In this document: piece after piece, positions 43,280-55,205 of the stretch | How the letters are laid out: every line of letters begins with the position of its first letter | Position numbering within the stretch: the first letter of the stretch is position 1 | Assembly (NCBI RefSeq): GCF_002287925.1 | Contig: NZ_CP016769.1 | Location: 1,302,001 to 1,366,000 of the forward strand | DNA: 64,000 bases | Direction: 5' to 3' | Source of the DNA: Candidatus Planktophila lacus | Lineage (GTDB): Bacteria > Actinomycetota > Actinomycetes > Nanopelagicales > Nanopelagicaceae | The notes under the pieces: generated by a model | The model's input: only the letters and a program-made list of their open reading frames with translations | What the model was told of the DNA's origin: nothing | Database searches by the model: none | Position numbers and translations under genes: made by a program

Positions 43280-45511
43280 TTATCCAAACAACTTTGGGAA
43301 AGTTTCGGTATGAGCCTTACGCAGTTCGGTAAGAGAAATCTTTGCGTCATTTATCTCCAACGCATCTCCCCCAGTTGATCCGATCTTGGTAATCGCAATT
43401 GAGTGCTTATTTGCTAGCGCAGTAAGTGCAGAAGCCTGGCTTGGATCAACTGCAACAACTACGCGACCTGGAGTCTCACTAATTAGTGCAACGCCCACAT
43501 TTTCCAAAGTTACTTTGGCACCTACGTTATGGCGCAAGACCATCTCAGTAAGCGTTGCTGATAAACCACCTTGGCTTAAATCATGTGCGGCGATGAAAAT
43601 CTTCTCGGTACGCCCTGCAACCAAGACTTCAATAAGGCGCATTTCACGCTGTAAATCAGCGATTGGTGCAGATCCTCCGCGTTGTCCGTGGATGTATGCC
43701 CATTCGCTGCCAGCGATATCTGCTTTGGTTTCACCAAGTAGATAAAGATCAAGCCCTGCTTTATCAAAACTCATCGGCGTGCGGGTGCGCACATCATCGA
43801 TTACGCCAAGTACGCCAATAACTGGCGTAGGCAAGATCGCAACTGCACCTGTTTGGTTATAGAAAGAAACGTTTCCACCTGTAACAGGTAGGCCCATCTC
43901 TAAACAGCCATCAGCTAATCCGCGCACAGATTCAGCGAATTGCCACATTACACCTGGATCTTCAGGAGAACCAAAGTTAAGACAGTTGGTGACAGCAAGT
44001 GGCTTAGCGCCAGCAGTTGCAATATTGCGGGCGGCTTCAGCAAGCGCCAACTTCGCACCTTCATATGGATTTAGGTAAGACCAGTTTGCGTTGGCATCTG
44101 TTGCTACAGCAACGCCTAGATGTGTCTTCTCATCAATGCGTACCATTCCAGAATCATCCGGTTGTGCCTGAATTGTGTTGCCTTGTACATAGCGATCGTA
44201 TTGTGATGTCACCCAAGATTTATCTGCCAAGTTTGGCGTTGCAGCCAACTTCAAAACCGCAGCTTTAATTTCATCTCCATTGCTTGGAAGCGCCACATCA
44301 ACAACTTCAGCGTTAACGCGATCAATGTAATCAGGCTTGGCAAGGGGGCGGTTATAAACTGGTCCATCGTGCGCCACGGTGCGTGGTGGTACATCAACGA
44401 TCAAATCTCCATGCCAGGTAATTTCTAGGCGGTCTCCATCAGTAACTTCACCAATAACCGTGACCGTGACATCCCATTTCTTACAGATTTCCAGGAAGCG
44501 ATCGATGTGCTTTGGCTCGACAATTGCGCACATGCGTTCTTGTGATTCAGACATCAAGATTTCTTCAGGTGAAAGCGTGGCATCGCGCAACGGAACGCGA
44601 TCGAGTTCTACCTTCATGCCGCCGCTGCCGCCAGAGGCGAGCTCGCTGGTAGCGCAAGATAAGCCTGCCCCGCCAAGGTCTTGGATGCCTACAACTAAAT
44701 CTTCGGCGAAAATTTCTAGCGAACATTCAATTAGTACTTTTTCAACAAATGGATCTCCGACTTGAACCGCTGGACGCTTTGCAGGACCGGTTGATTCAAA
44801 TGTTTCCGATGCAAGGACGGATACGCCACCGATTCCATCGCCACCAGTTTTTGCGCCATATAAAACAACTAGATTTCCGGCACCCGCAGCTTTAGCAAGT
44901 TTGATATCGCTATGTTTCATAACGCCAACGCAGAGTGCGTTAACAAGTGGGTTACCTAAGTAAGTCTGATCAAAGACAACTTCGCCACCGATATTTGGCA
45001 GACCTAAGCAGTTTCCATAACCACCAACGCCAGCGATAACGCCAGGCAAGACGCGACGCGTATCTGGATGATCTGCCGGTCCAAAGCGAAGTGGATCCAT
45101 AACTGCAATTGGGCGCGCACCCATCGTCAAAATATCGCGAACGATTCCACCGACGCCGGTTGCAGCGCCTTGATACGGCTCAATAAAAGATGGGTGGTTA
45201 TGTGATTCGATTTTAAAAGTAACGGCATATCCCTGGCCAACATCGACAACGCCCGCATTTTCACCGATGCCAACTAAAAGCGCATCGGTCTTAACTGCCT
45301 TGTCGCCGAATTGTTTTAAATGAACTTTCGATGATTTATAAGAACAGTGCTCAGACCACATAACTGAATACATCGCGAGCTCGGAAGAAGTTGGGCGACG
45401 CCCCAAAATCTCTTTAATGCGCGCATATTCATCGGGCTTCAATCCAAGTTCAGCGAAAGGTTGGGTTGTTTCAGAGTTTGCAGTTGCAATCGCGACGGTA
45501 TCGAGAGCCAT
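43280..45511 (-). CDS. purL: Phosphoribosylformylglycinamidine synthase subunit PurL
   Basis: The 743-residue small-type PurL catalyses the ATP-dependent synthesis of FGAM with PurQ and PurS. Motifs include [12 protein letters not shown] near residue 49, [57 protein letters not shown] and, in the second half, [14 protein letters not shown] and [15 protein letters not shown]. It pairs with purQ and purS just upstream (start 1 base after purQ). Confidence 0.97.
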   Translation of the reverse strand: MALDTVAIATANSETTQPFAELGLKPDEYARIKEILGRRPTSSELAMYSVMWSEHCSYKSSKVHLKQFGDKAVKTDALLVGIGENAGVVDVGQGYAVTFKIESHNHPSFIEPYQGAATGVGGIVRDILTMGARPIAVMDPLRFGPADHPDTRRVLPGVIAGVGGYGNCLGLPNIGGEVVFDQTYLGNPLVNALCVGVMKHSDIKLAKAAGAGNLVVLYGAKTGGDGIGGVSVLASETFESTGPAKRPAVQVGDPFVEKVLIECSLEIFAEDLVVGIQDLGGAGLSCATSELASGGSGGMKVELDRVPLRDATLSPEEILMSESQERMCAIVEPKHIDRFLEICKKWDVTVTVIGEVTDGDRLEITWHGDLIVDVPPRTVAHDGPVYNRPLAKPDYIDRVNAEVVDVALPSNGDEIKAAVLKLAATPNLADKSWVTSQYDRYVQGNTIQAQPDDSGMVRIDEKTHLGVAVATDANANWSYLNPYEGAKLALAEAARNIATAGAKPLAVTNCLNFGSPEDPGVMWQFAESVRGLADGCLEMGLPVTGGNVSFYNQTGAVAILPTPVIGVLGVIDDVRTRTPMSFDKAGLDLYLLGETKADIAGSEWAYIHGQRGGSAPIADLQREMRLIEVLVAGRTEKIFIAAHDLSQGGLSATLTEMVLRHNVGAKVTLENVGVALISETPGRVVVAVDPSQASALTALANKHSIAITKIGSTGGDALEINDAKISLTELRKAHTETFPKLFG

Positions 45512-46180
45512 CTATTTCACCATCGCATTTAATACAGAGGTAAAGAAGCCAAGACCATCTGCGGTTGGGCCGGTTAACGTGTCTATCGCGTGTTCTGGGT
45601 GGGGCATAAGGCCGACCACGTTGCCGCGTTCATTGGTAATACCGGCGATTTTATTGCGTGAACCATTGGGATTTTCACCTACATAGCGCGCAATGATGCG
45701 GCCTTCGCCTTCAAGTTTGGCCAGCGTTGCATCATCACATTGGAAGGAGCCTTCACCGTTTTTTAGCGGGATCACAATCTCTTGCCCCACTTGGTAAGAA
45801 GATGTCCAAGCAGTGGTGTTATTTGTGATCTCTAACTTCTGATCACGACATAAGAAGTGAAGCTCGTGGTTGCGAGTCAACGCACCTGGAAGCAAATGCG
45901 CTTCGCATAAGACTTGGAAACCATTACAGATTCCGAGTAAAGGCATTCCGCCATTTGCAGCATCGATGATTTTTTCCATCACTGGCGCAAAACGTGAGAT
46001 TGCACCACAGCGCAGGTAATCACCGTAAGAAAATCCGCCAGGCAAGATGACCGCATCAACGCCTTTGAGATCAGCGTCTCCGTGCCAAAGCGAAACCGCA
46101 GTTGTGCCGGCATGTGTTGCCGCGCGCGCAGCATCGCGATCATCTAGCGTACCCGGAAAAGTTACAACGCCAACTTTCAT
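45512..46180 (-). CDS. purQ: Phosphoribosylformylglycinamidine synthase subunit PurQ (glutaminase)
   Basis: This 222-residue class I glutamine amidotransferase supplies ammonia to PurL. The nucleophile Cys is in [19 protein letters not shown], with [16 protein letters not shown] before it; the catalytic His-x-Glu is MPHPEHAID near the C-terminus. It is directly adjacent to purS and purL. Confidence 0.97.
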   Translation of the reverse strand: MKVGVVTFPGTLDDRDAARAATHAGTTAVSLWHGDADLKGVDAVILPGGFSYGDYLRCGAISRFAPVMEKIIDAANGGMPLLGICNGFQVLCEAHLLPGALTRNHELHFLCRDQKLEITNNTTAWTSSYQVGQEIVIPLKNGEGSFQCDDATLAKLEGEGRIIARYVGENPNGSRNKIAGITNERGNVVGLMPHPEHAIDTLTGPTADGLGFFTSVLNAMVK

Positions 46181-46426
46181 TTACTTCTCAACTCTTACTG
46201 TGAAAGTTTCGATAACTGGGTTTGCAAGAAGTGTTTCGGCTGCCTTCTCAACTTCTGCAAGCTGTGCAGGAGTTGGCTCGCCATCTACTTCAATTTCAAA
46301 GCGCTTTCCTTGGCGCACGCTCTTGGCAAAGTTAAAGCCCAGGCGAGGAAGTGCAGCAGATACGGCAACACCTTGTGGGTCGAGGATCTCTGGCTTAAGC
46401 ATTACATCAACCACGATCTTTGCCAT
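46181..46426 (-). CDS. purS: Phosphoribosylformylglycinamidine synthase subunit PurS
   Basis: The 81-residue structural subunit bridges PurQ and PurL. It has VDVMLKPEILDPQGVAVSAALPRLGF, RQGKRFEIEVDG and a C-terminal NPVIETFTV. AAAGGAG lies before the ATG. It is the first of purS-Q-L. Confidence 0.96.
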   Translation of the reverse strand: MAKIVVDVMLKPEILDPQGVAVSAALPRLGFNFAKSVRQGKRFEIEVDGEPTPAQLAEVEKAAETLLANPVIETFTVRVEK

Positions 46427-46450
46427 CTTTATCTCCTTTTAGAACTTGGA

Positions 46451-47332
46451 TTAGAACTTGCTGCCGGTGATTCGGAAATACGCTTCTTCATATCGCGCAG
46501 CAGTTTTTTCTACGATCTCTGCCGGCAATTCTGGTGGTGGGCTCTTCTTATCCCAGCCGCTTTGAGTGAGGAAATCTCTAACGAATTGTTTATCAAATGA
46601 GCCCTGTGCGCTACCCGGTTGCCAGGTTGATAACTCCCAGAAACGCGAAGAATCAGGAGTTAGCGCTTCATCTCCAAGGGTTATTGCGCCTTTAGCATCG
46701 CGACCGAATTCGAATTTGGTATCGGCCAAGATGATGCCGCGGCTGCGGGCAAAGTCGGCAGCGGTTTCATAAAGCGAAAGAGTTAAGTCGCGAAGTTTGG
46801 CGGCATCGTCTGCACCAACAATCTTCGCCGCTTGGTCGAAATCAATATTTATATCGTGATCGCCGATTTCTGCCTTCGTTGCTGGTGTGAAAATGCTATT
46901 TGGAAGTTCTGATCCATCAACTAAGCCAGCCGGCAGAGCATTCCCGCATACTGCCTGGTTGCTTTTATATTCTGTTAATCCGCTGCCAGTTAGATAACCG
47001 CGCGCTACACATTCGATCTCAAACATATCAAGTGGTTTAACAATTACTGCACGGTCTGCAACTTGATCTGGAACATCATCACTGATGATGTGGTTAGGGA
47101 CGATATCTTCAAGGAGTTCAAACCAGAAAAGCGATAACTGAGTAAGGATCGCGCCTTTATTTGGAATTGTGGTCGGCAGTACCCAATCGAATGCCGAGAT
47201 GCGATCTGAAGCAACTAGCAAGATTTCATTAGAATCGTTCGTATAAAGATCGCGTACTTTTCCTGTGCGTAGGTGTTGCCAACCTTTGATAGTTGGTGCT
47301 GGCGGTGCGCCAGCTACGCCGAAGCCGCTCAC
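46451..47332 (-). CDS. purC: Phosphoribosylaminoimidazole-succinocarboxamide synthase
   Basis: This 293-residue SAICAR synthetase joins aspartate to CAIR. Motifs are GKVRDLYTNDSNEILLVASDRISAFDWVLP, IPNKGAILTQLSLFWFE, VECVARGYLTGSGLTEYK-like (IECVARGYLTGSG) and a C-terminal LADTKFEFGRD. The start is a GTG that overlaps the purB stop as GTGA. Confidence 0.97.
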   Translation of the reverse strand: MSGFGVAGAPPAPTIKGWQHLRTGKVRDLYTNDSNEILLVASDRISAFDWVLPTTIPNKGAILTQLSLFWFELLEDIVPNHIISDDVPDQVADRAVIVKPLDMFEIECVARGYLTGSGLTEYKSNQAVCGNALPAGLVDGSELPNSIFTPATKAEIGDHDINIDFDQAAKIVGADDAAKLRDLTLSLYETAADFARSRGIILADTKFEFGRDAKGAITLGDEALTPDSSRFWELSTWQPGSAQGSFDKQFVRDFLTQSGWDKKSPPPELPAEIVEKTAARYEEAYFRITGSKF

Positions 47333-48750
47333 CGGATCGAGTGCGGTTTGTACTGCGCCGCGGCAGGGTGCGCGGATGTAATCGCATCGATGCGATCTAC
47401 AACTCGAGCTATTTGTTGGCGAGCATCGCCAGTAAATTCTATTGGTTGGCTAATCAACGCATCAAGAGCAGCGCGATCAAGCGGTAAGCGCTCATCTGCA
47501 GCGAGTGCATCGAGCAGTGTGTTTGCCTTACCTTCGCGCATCAACAACGCGGCCTTTACGGCGTGCTCCTTAATAACTTCATGTGCAACTTCGCGACCAA
47601 TGCCAGATTTAACTGAAGCCATCAAGATCTTGGTTGTCGCTAAGAAAGGTAGATAACGATCGAGTTCTGCAGCGATTACTGCAGGGAAAGCACCGAATTC
47701 GCTAAGGACTGTGAGCGTTGTTTCAAGCAAGCCATCGATTGCGTAAAACGCATCAGGAAGTGCAACGCGGCGAACCACGCTGCAAGAGACATCGCCTTCG
47801 TTCCATTGATCGCCGGCAAGTTCTGAAACCATCGATGCATATCCGCGCAAGATCACGCTTAAACCATTGATGCGTTCGCAAGAGCGAGTGTTCATCTTGT
47901 GCGGCATGGCAGATGAACCAACTTGTCCGGCTTTAAATCCTTCGGTGACAAGTTCGGCACCAGCCATCAAGCGGATTGAAGTCGCAAGTGACGATGGGCT
48001 AGCAGCAAGTTGTACAAGAGTTGTCACAACATCGTAATCAAAAGAACGTGGATAAATCTGACCAGTTGAATCAAGAACACGGTTAAAGCCAAGTTCGTTA
48101 GCGATCTCGAGTTCCAGGCTGTGATGCGCTTTCGATGAACCAAGCAGGTCAATTGAATCTTGTGATGTACCAACTGGGCCCTTGATGCCACGCATTGGAT
48201 AGCGATCTTGCAGTGATGCTAAACGCTCGTATGCGAAGAGCAGTTCTTCAGCAGCAGATGCAAAGCGCTTTCCTAGCGTTGTGATCTGCGCGGGCACATT
48301 GTGCGAACGACCGGCAATTGCTTGATCTGAATACTGCGCCGATTTGTCAGCAAGCTGTGCCAGAACTGCAACAACTTTGTCGTGGACAATCGCTAAACCG
48401 TTTTTGATTTGTAGCGCTTCAATATTTTCAGTCAAGTCACGGCTAGTCATGCCGGCGTGGATTGCTTCGTGGCCAGCTAGTGCGTTGAACTCTTCAATGC
48501 GCGCCTTCACATCGTGACGAGTCTGTTTTTCGCGAGCATCGATAGAAGCCAAATCAACTTTAGTGATTACCTTCTCGTAATCGGCGATGACTGCATCTGA
48601 AATCGCATGGCCCAACTTGTTCTGGGCGCGTGCCACAGCAAGCCATAAACGGCGCTCGGCGATGATCTTCTCTTCAGGTGCGAAGATGGCGCGCATTGCA
48701 GTTGATGCATAACGATCAGCAAGGACGCTCACTGGCTTATTCTCCCCCAT
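47329..48750 (-). CDS. purB: Adenylosuccinate lyase
   Basis: The 473-residue enzyme of the fumarase/aspartase group splits fumarate from SAICAR and adenylosuccinate. It has the signature SSAMPHKMNTRSCERI (about 280-295) and an N-terminal HDVKARIEEFNALAGHEAIHAGMTSRDLTENIE. It is directly adjacent to purD. Its length is above the short bacterial form but within the family range. Confidence 0.96.
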   Translation of the reverse strand: MGENKPVSVLADRYASTAMRAIFAPEEKIIAERRLWLAVARAQNKLGHAISDAVIADYEKVITKVDLASIDAREKQTRHDVKARIEEFNALAGHEAIHAGMTSRDLTENIEALQIKNGLAIVHDKVVAVLAQLADKSAQYSDQAIAGRSHNVPAQITTLGKRFASAAEELLFAYERLASLQDRYPMRGIKGPVGTSQDSIDLLGSSKAHHSLELEIANELGFNRVLDSTGQIYPRSFDYDVVTTLVQLAASPSSLATSIRLMAGAELVTEGFKAGQVGSSAMPHKMNTRSCERINGLSVILRGYASMVSELAGDQWNEGDVSCSVVRRVALPDAFYAIDGLLETTLTVLSEFGAFPAVIAAELDRYLPFLATTKILMASVKSGIGREVAHEVIKEHAVKAALLMREGKANTLLDALAADERLPLDRAALDALISQPIEFTGDARQQIARVVDRIDAITSAHPAAAQYKPHSIR

Positions 48751-49995
48751 TTAATTGCCCTTCTCAGCGACCGACGCATTGAAAGCGATATCGCTGCGAT
48801 AGAAAGAGCCTTCGAGTTCAATCTGTGAGATTGCGAGGTATGCACGATCGCGGGCTTCGGTTAGATCTGAACCTAGCCCAGTCACTGTTAATACACGACC
48901 GCCACTAGAAATTAAACCAACGCCATTAAGGGAAGTTCCAGCATGAAAAACTTGCGTCTTTGAAATCGCTGGAATATTTGTAATCGCGCCTTTGGTCTTT
49001 GGAGATTCTGGATATCCCTGCGCTGCAAGCACAACAGTTACCGCGCTTTCATCGCGCCAAGAAAGAGCAACATCATCAAGTGAATCAGTTGCTGCTTTGT
49101 AGAGTAATTGTGCAAGCGGTGTTGCAAGTCGCGGAATCAAAACTTGTGTTTCGGGATCTCCAAATCGCGCATTGAATTCGATAACGCGTAATCCGTGATC
49201 AGTTAAAGCTAAGCCTGCGTAGAGAAGTCCAACAAATGGTGTTCCACGTGCAGCCATTTCGGCTATGACTGGCGCCAATACTTTTTCGTAAGTTTCTTCC
49301 ATGATGTCATCGGGTGCCCAAGGCAGCGGTGAATACGCACCCATGCCACCAGTGTTTGGGCCTTCATCGCGATCGTAGGCGCGTTTGAAATCTTGCGCTG
49401 GTTGCATCGGCAGAACATTGCGCCCATCTGAAATTCCAAATAATGAAATCTCTGGGCCGTTTAGAAATTCTTCAATCACAACACGCTTACATGCAAGGGC
49501 ATGTTCTAGCGCCTTTGCGCGATCGTCAGTGACAACAACGCCTTTACCTGCGGCGAGACCATCATCTTTAACAACGTATGGAGCGCCGAAAGCATCGAGA
49601 GCGTTTTCAATTTCTACTTGAGTTTCGCAGGTAAAGCTGCGCGCTGTTGGAACGCCGGCATCGCGCATGACACCTTTTGCAAAATTCTTAGATCCTTCAA
49701 GTTGTGCTGCCGCTTTTGATGGGCCAAAGACAGCCAATCCCGCTGCTCTCAGCTCATCTGCTACGCCATTAACTAGCGGAACTTCAGGACCAATTACAAC
49801 GAGATCAACGGATAACTTCTTGGCGAGTTCAACTATTGCACTGTTATCTGTGATTGCAATTGGATGAAGCGTTGCAATTTCTGCGATACCTGGATTTCCA
49901 GGTGCGCAATGAAGTTCGGTACAACTTGGATCTGCTTGTAACCCTAGTGCGAGTGCGTGTTCACGACCGCCGCTTCCGACTAGGAGGATTTTCAT
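48751..49995 (-). CDS. purD: Phosphoribosylamine--glycine ligase
   Basis: The 414-residue ATP-grasp enzyme makes GAR from phosphoribosylamine and glycine. It starts with [18 protein letters not shown], has [47 protein letters not shown] and [16 protein letters not shown]. It is 3 bases downstream of purA. Confidence 0.97.
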   Translation of the reverse strand: MKILLVGSGGREHALALGLQADPSCTELHCAPGNPGIAEIATLHPIAITDNSAIVELAKKLSVDLVVIGPEVPLVNGVADELRAAGLAVFGPSKAAAQLEGSKNFAKGVMRDAGVPTARSFTCETQVEIENALDAFGAPYVVKDDGLAAGKGVVVTDDRAKALEHALACKRVVIEEFLNGPEISLFGISDGRNVLPMQPAQDFKRAYDRDEGPNTGGMGAYSPLPWAPDDIMEETYEKVLAPVIAEMAARGTPFVGLLYAGLALTDHGLRVIEFNARFGDPETQVLIPRLATPLAQLLYKAATDSLDDVALSWRDESAVTVVLAAQGYPESPKTKGAITNIPAISKTQVFHAGTSLNGVGLISSGGRVLTVTGLGSDLTEARDRAYLAISQIELEGSFYRSDIAFNASVAEKGN

Positions 49996-49998
49996 GGT

Positions 49999-51303
<1,305 letters not shown>

Positions 51304-51318
51304 TTAACGATTATTACT

Positions 51319-52353
51319 TTACTTTTTAAGTGATGTGCCGGTTGAACGAAGATCTTCGCAAGCATGTGCAACGCGAGCTGCCATTCCTGCTTCAGCAGCC
51401 TTACCCCACGCACGTGGATCGTAAGTCTTCTTATTTCCAACTTCGCCATCAATCTTTAGAACGCCGTCATAGTTCTTAAACATGTGATCAACGACTGGAC
51501 GGGTAAATGCGTACTGAGTATCGGTATCGATATTCATCTTAATTACGCCGTAATCAAGTGAGTCACGGATCTCTGAGAGAAGTGAGCCCGAACCACCGTG
51601 GAATACGAGATCCATTGGCTTGCTACCTGCCGCAAGGCCCTTCTTGGCAACAACTGCATCTTGCAGAGTCTGCAAAATCTTTGGCTGCAAGACAACGTTG
51701 CCTGGCTTGTAAACGCCGTGCACGTTACCGAATGTTGCAGCAACCATGTAGCGACCGCGTTCTCCGAGTCCAAGAGTTTCGATAGTCATCAGCGCATCTT
51801 CAGGAGTCGAGTACAACTTTGCATCGTGCTTGGCTTCGACGCCATCTTCTTCGCCACCGACAACGCCGATTTCGATTTCAAGGATTGTGCGCGCAGCAAC
51901 TGACTTTGTTAGAAGTTCATCTGCGATCTTCATGTTTTCATTCATATCAACTGCTGAGCCATCCCACATATGTGAGTTAAAGAGTGGTGCTTGGCCGTTC
52001 TTGATGCGCTGTGCGCCAATTTCAAGAAGCGGACGCATATAGCCATCTAGTTTTTCTGCTGGGCAGTGATCTGTGTGGATTGCAATATTTACGTTGTAGT
52101 TCTTTGCAACAACGTGTGCGAACTCAGCGAGCGCAACTGCACCATCAACCATGTTCTTTACTGTTGAGCCAGATGCGTATTCCGCACCGCCCCATGAAAA
52201 TTGGATGATTCCATCTGATTCGGCTTCGGCGAAACCACGAAGCGCGGCGATGATGGTTGAAGATGATGAAACGTTAATTGCGGGATATGCGAATGCGCCG
52301 GCTTTCGCGCGATCAAGCATCTCTGCGTAAATTTCAGGGGTTGCAATGGCCAT
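51319..52353 (-). CDS. fba: Fructose-bisphosphate aldolase, class II
   Basis: This 344-residue zinc aldolase of glycolysis and gluconeogenesis has the IAIHTDHCPAEKLDGYMRPLLE zinc region, DGSAVDMNENMKIADELL, EIEIGVVGGEEDG and VFHGGSGSLLSEIRDSLDYGVIKMNIDTDTQYA with conserved Gly-Gly-Ser. A GGAG sits 8 bases before the ATG. It is the first gene of the fba-purA-purD series; the two are not biochemically linked, so the adjacency may be only positional. Confidence 0.97.
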   Translation of the reverse strand: MAIATPEIYAEMLDRAKAGAFAYPAINVSSSSTIIAALRGFAEAESDGIIQFSWGGAEYASGSTVKNMVDGAVALAEFAHVVAKNYNVNIAIHTDHCPAEKLDGYMRPLLEIGAQRIKNGQAPLFNSHMWDGSAVDMNENMKIADELLTKSVAARTILEIEIGVVGGEEDGVEAKHDAKLYSTPEDALMTIETLGLGERGRYMVAATFGNVHGVYKPGNVVLQPKILQTLQDAVVAKKGLAAGSKPMDLVFHGGSGSLLSEIRDSLDYGVIKMNIDTDTQYAFTRPVVDHMFKNYDGVLKIDGEVGNKKTYDPRAWGKAAEAGMAARVAHACEDLRSTGTSLKK

Positions 52354-52450
52354 GATGACTCCAAATTATCTCGGGGCGTAATCCCTGACCGAGCGCTTCA
52401 TTGGGCCGCATTCAGGCTTACGCCTAATCCAACCACCTCTGCGGGCGGAT

Positions 52451-52490
52451 GAAAAATCGCCATCCCCTTTACGCGTAAGAAATGGCGATT
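52451..52490 (-). terminator. Rho-independent terminator of the 32-codon ORF
   Basis: A perfect 9-bp stem (AATCGCCAT at 52455-52463 and ATGGCGATT at 52482-52490) with an 18-base loop. On the minus strand it is followed by a T-run. It lies 34 bases after the stop of the small ORF. Confidence 0.7.
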
Positions 52491-52523
52491 CTCCAGCCCG
52501 ATTAGAGCAATTGGGGATGGCCT

Positions 52524-52622
52524 TTATGGATTGAGGGTCTTCTGCAGGAAGGCGATTAGGCCAGCTAGCAGAGCAGGGCTGCTGATGATTTTTAGTAAGA
52601 GCGCCAGAAACGTTGTAAGCAT
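52524..52622 (-). CDS. Hydrophobic 32-residue small peptide
   Basis: I do not recognise this gene. The peptide has one membrane-spanning helix (about residues 4-26, rich in Leu, Ile and Ala), with Lys-11, Ser-14 and Ser-15 inside, a Pro-16 kink and a short polar end (LQKTLNP). AAAAGGAG lies 5 bases before the ATG, so it is probably translated. A terminator follows 34 bases after the stop. The transcript would be ~170 bases and is monocistronic. It could be a small membrane regulator or a type I toxin-like peptide; both are inference. It lies alone in the 391-base gap between fba and acs. Confidence 0.6.
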   Translation of the reverse strand: MLTTFLALLLKIISSPALLAGLIAFLQKTLNP

Positions 52623-52744
52623 TTTTCTCCTTTTCTTAAATAGTTCTTATCTTGTTCTCGAGACTGGGGATCATCCCTCTTATCTTCTTTGCCACATCGC
52701 TGAAGCCTTCCGCCTGTTGATATTCACGGGTAATCTGCTGAGTT

Positions 52745-54727
52745 ATGAGCAACCCATCAACCGGTGATTCCAGCGGCGATTCAATAGAAAACCTCTCCCA
52801 AGAAAATCGCCACTTTCCTCCGAGCCCAGCCTTTGCAGCTCAGGCCAATGCCAAATCTGATTTATATGCACATGCTGAAAAAGATCGACTTGCTTTCTGG
52901 GAAGAACAAGCGCGCGAACTTACTTGGGATAAAAGTTGGGAGACAGTTCTTGAGTGGAACTCTCCGTATGCAAAATGGTTTGTCGGCGGAAAGATAAATG
53001 CTTCAGTAAATGCACTCGATCGTCATGTTGCAGCAGGTCGTGGAGATCGCGTTGCATTTCATTTTGAAGGCGAACCTGGCGATACTCGAACAATCACTTA
53101 TGCGCAGATGTTGGCAGATGTCAGCAAAGCTGCACATGCCTTAACGCAAATCGGAATTAAAGCCGGCGATCGCGTTGCGATTTATATGCCGATGATTCCT
53201 GAAGCAGCGGTTGCGATGTTGGCATGTGCGCGAATCGGTGCAGTGCATTCAGTTGTCTTCGGTGGGTTTTCCGCTGACGCTCTTCTTTCAAGAATTCAAG
53301 ATGCAGATGCAAAATTGGTAATCACCGCAGATGGTGGATTTCGCAAAGGTGCTGCTTTTGCGCTTAAGCCCGCAGTTGATGAAGCGCTAAAGGGAAAACA
53401 TAACGTTGAAAAAGTTTTAGTTGTAAAGCGCACTGGACAAGAAACTGCGTGGAACTCAGATCGCGATATCTGGTGGCACGAGCTCGTTGATAGCCAAAGC
53501 AGTGAGCACACACCTGAATTTTTCGATAGCGAGCACCCGCTCTTTATTCTCTATACCTCTGGCACAACCGCTAAACCAAAGGGAATTTTCCATACAACAG
53601 GTGGTTATTTAACGCAGGCGGCATACACACATCGCGTGGTATTTGATATCAAGCCCGAGAAAGATGTTTATTGGTGCACCGCAGACGTTGGTTGGATTAC
53701 CGGGCACTCATATGTTGTCTATGGTCCGCTAATCAATGGTGCAACTCAAGTTATGTATGAAGGAACACCTGATACGCCGCATAAAGGACGTATGTTTGAG
53801 ATCGTTGCAAAGTACGGCGTAACTATTTTGTACACCGCACCAACCTTGATCCGCACCTGGATGAAATGGGGAGATGAATTTCCTAAGGCGCACAAGTTGT
53901 CTTCGCTTCGTTTGCTTGGTTCAGTTGGTGAACCAATTAACCCTGAAGCATGGATGTGGTACCGAGAAGTTATCGGTGCCAACAATTGTCCGATTGTTGA
54001 TACTTGGTGGCAGACCGAAACTGGTGCGATCATGATTTCGCCACTGCCTGGTGTTACATCCACTAAACCAGGATCTGCGATGAAAGCGATCCCAGGTATT
54101 AGCGCTGTTGTTGTAGATGACAACGCAAACCCTGTACCAAATGGACATGGTGGTTTCTTGATTTTAGATAAGCCTTGGCCTTCTATGTTGCGTGGCGTTT
54201 GGGGCGAGGATGAGCGTTACAAAGAAACCTACTGGTCGCGCTTTAAAGGAATTTACTTTGCAGGAGATGGCGCAAAGTTAGATGACGAAGGTGCGATCTG
54301 GTTGATGGGTCGAGTCGACGACGTCATGAACGTTTCTGGACACCGTATTTCAACAACAGAAGTTGAATCTGCACTTGTTTCACATGAAGCAGTTGCAGAG
54401 GCAGCTGTTGTAGGCGCCGCAGATGAGATGACCGGACAAGGAATTGTTGCCTTCGTTATCTTGCGCGGCGGTATTCCTCACGCTGGCGGTGAAGAGTTAG
54501 TGAAAGAGCTTCGCGCCCATGTAACTAAGGAAATTGGCGCTATTGCCCGTCCACGTCAGATCATGGTTGTTGCAGAATTGCCGAAGACTCGTAGCGGCAA
54601 AATTATGCGCCGTTTACTCAAAGATGTCGCTGAAAATCGCGCAGTTGGCGATGCCACAACTTTGGCAGATCCAAATGTTATGAAGTTGATTTCCGAAGGT
54701 TTAAATTCTTCTAAAGACGAAGATTAA
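52745..54727 (+). CDS. acs: Acetyl-coenzyme A synthetase
   Basis: The 660-residue ANL-superfamily enzyme makes acetyl-CoA from acetate, ATP and CoA. Motifs are FILYTSGTTAKPKGIFHTTGG (P-loop), WWQTETGAIMISPLPG (A5), GLMGRVDDVMNVSGHR and the catalytic/acetylatable lysine in PKTRSGKIMRRLL. TAATCT at 52731-52736 lies 8 bases before the ATG, and there is no Shine-Dalgarno sequence, so a near-leaderless start is possible. Its end overlaps cvpA on the other strand by 17 bases. No pat or cobB gene is nearby. Confidence 0.97.
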   Translation: MSNPSTGDSSGDSIENLSQENRHFPPSPAFAAQANAKSDLYAHAEKDRLAFWEEQARELTWDKSWETVLEWNSPYAKWFVGGKINASVNALDRHVAAGRGDRVAFHFEGEPGDTRTITYAQMLADVSKAAHALTQIGIKAGDRVAIYMPMIPEAAVAMLACARIGAVHSVVFGGFSADALLSRIQDADAKLVITADGGFRKGAAFALKPAVDEALKGKHNVEKVLVVKRTGQETAWNSDRDIWWHELVDSQSSEHTPEFFDSEHPLFILYTSGTTAKPKGIFHTTGGYLTQAAYTHRVVFDIKPEKDVYWCTADVGWITGHSYVVYGPLINGATQVMYEGTPDTPHKGRMFEIVAKYGVTILYTAPTLIRTWMKWGDEFPKAHKLSSLRLLGSVGEPINPEAWMWYREVIGANNCPIVDTWWQTETGAIMISPLPGVTSTKPGSAMKAIPGISAVVVDDNANPVPNGHGGFLILDKPWPSMLRGVWGEDERYKETYWSRFKGIYFAGDGAKLDDEGAIWLMGRVDDVMNVSGHRISTTEVESALVSHEAVAEAAVVGAADEMTGQGIVAFVILRGGIPHAGGEELVKELRAHVTKEIGAIARPRQIMVVAELPKTRSGKIMRRLLKDVAENRAVGDATTLADPNVMKLISEGLNSSKDED

Positions 54728-55205
54728 GAAACTCTTCCTTAACCCAATCATTTGCTTGGGTGATTAGCCCTGGAATGTAAGGCTGAACTTTGGGAAGTAT
54801 TTGGCTATCTGTGATCTGATTTTGCGCTGCCTGCCATGGTGACCAGAGCAGAACCGTTGCGATCAAGTAAAGCGCGATTACGGTGCGCGCGATTTCCAGA
54901 AGAGCACCAGCAACTGAATCTAAGAAAGCAATTGGGCCACGAAAAATTGAGGCCCGCAGACCCTTGGCTAGCGCTCCTGCGATAAATGAACATAGGTAGC
55001 CACCGCCAACAATTGATGCGATAACAAAGCCAATTCGCTTTATATCCAGCGACCAATCGTGTGAGAACTTAAGGGAAAGGTAGATTCCAAGAACTCCGCC
55101 TGCAACAAATCCGACAAATTTAAAGAGGGTGCGGATCAAGCCATTGCGGTAGCCAATAATTGTTGAAAAAATTAGCGCTACGATAATTACTAAGTCAGCA
55201 ACCAT
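54711..55205 (-). CDS. CvpA-family membrane protein
   Basis: The 164-residue protein has about four hydrophobic segments (near 4-20, 27-44, 63-84 and 100-122), with the CvpA start pattern DLVIIVALIFSTIIGYRNGLIRTLFKFVGF. CvpA proteins are linked to membrane and envelope stress in other bacteria. Its start meets the stop of the TlpA gene. It may form a unit with tlpA and nth. Confidence 0.82.
   Translation of the reverse strand: MVADLVIIVALIFSTIIGYRNGLIRTLFKFVGFVAGGVLGIYLSLKFSHDWSLDIKRIGFVIASIVGGGYLCSFIAGALAKGLRASIFRGPIAFLDSVAGALLEIARTVIALYLIATVLLWSPWQAAQNQITDSQILPKVQPYIPGLITQANDWVKEEFLNLRL

Noticed and set aside
52524-52622. Remnant of a PTS membrane subunit (UlaA-like N-terminus)
   Set aside because: A faint resemblance of the hydrophobic core is not enough, and the RBS and terminator suggest an intact small gene.
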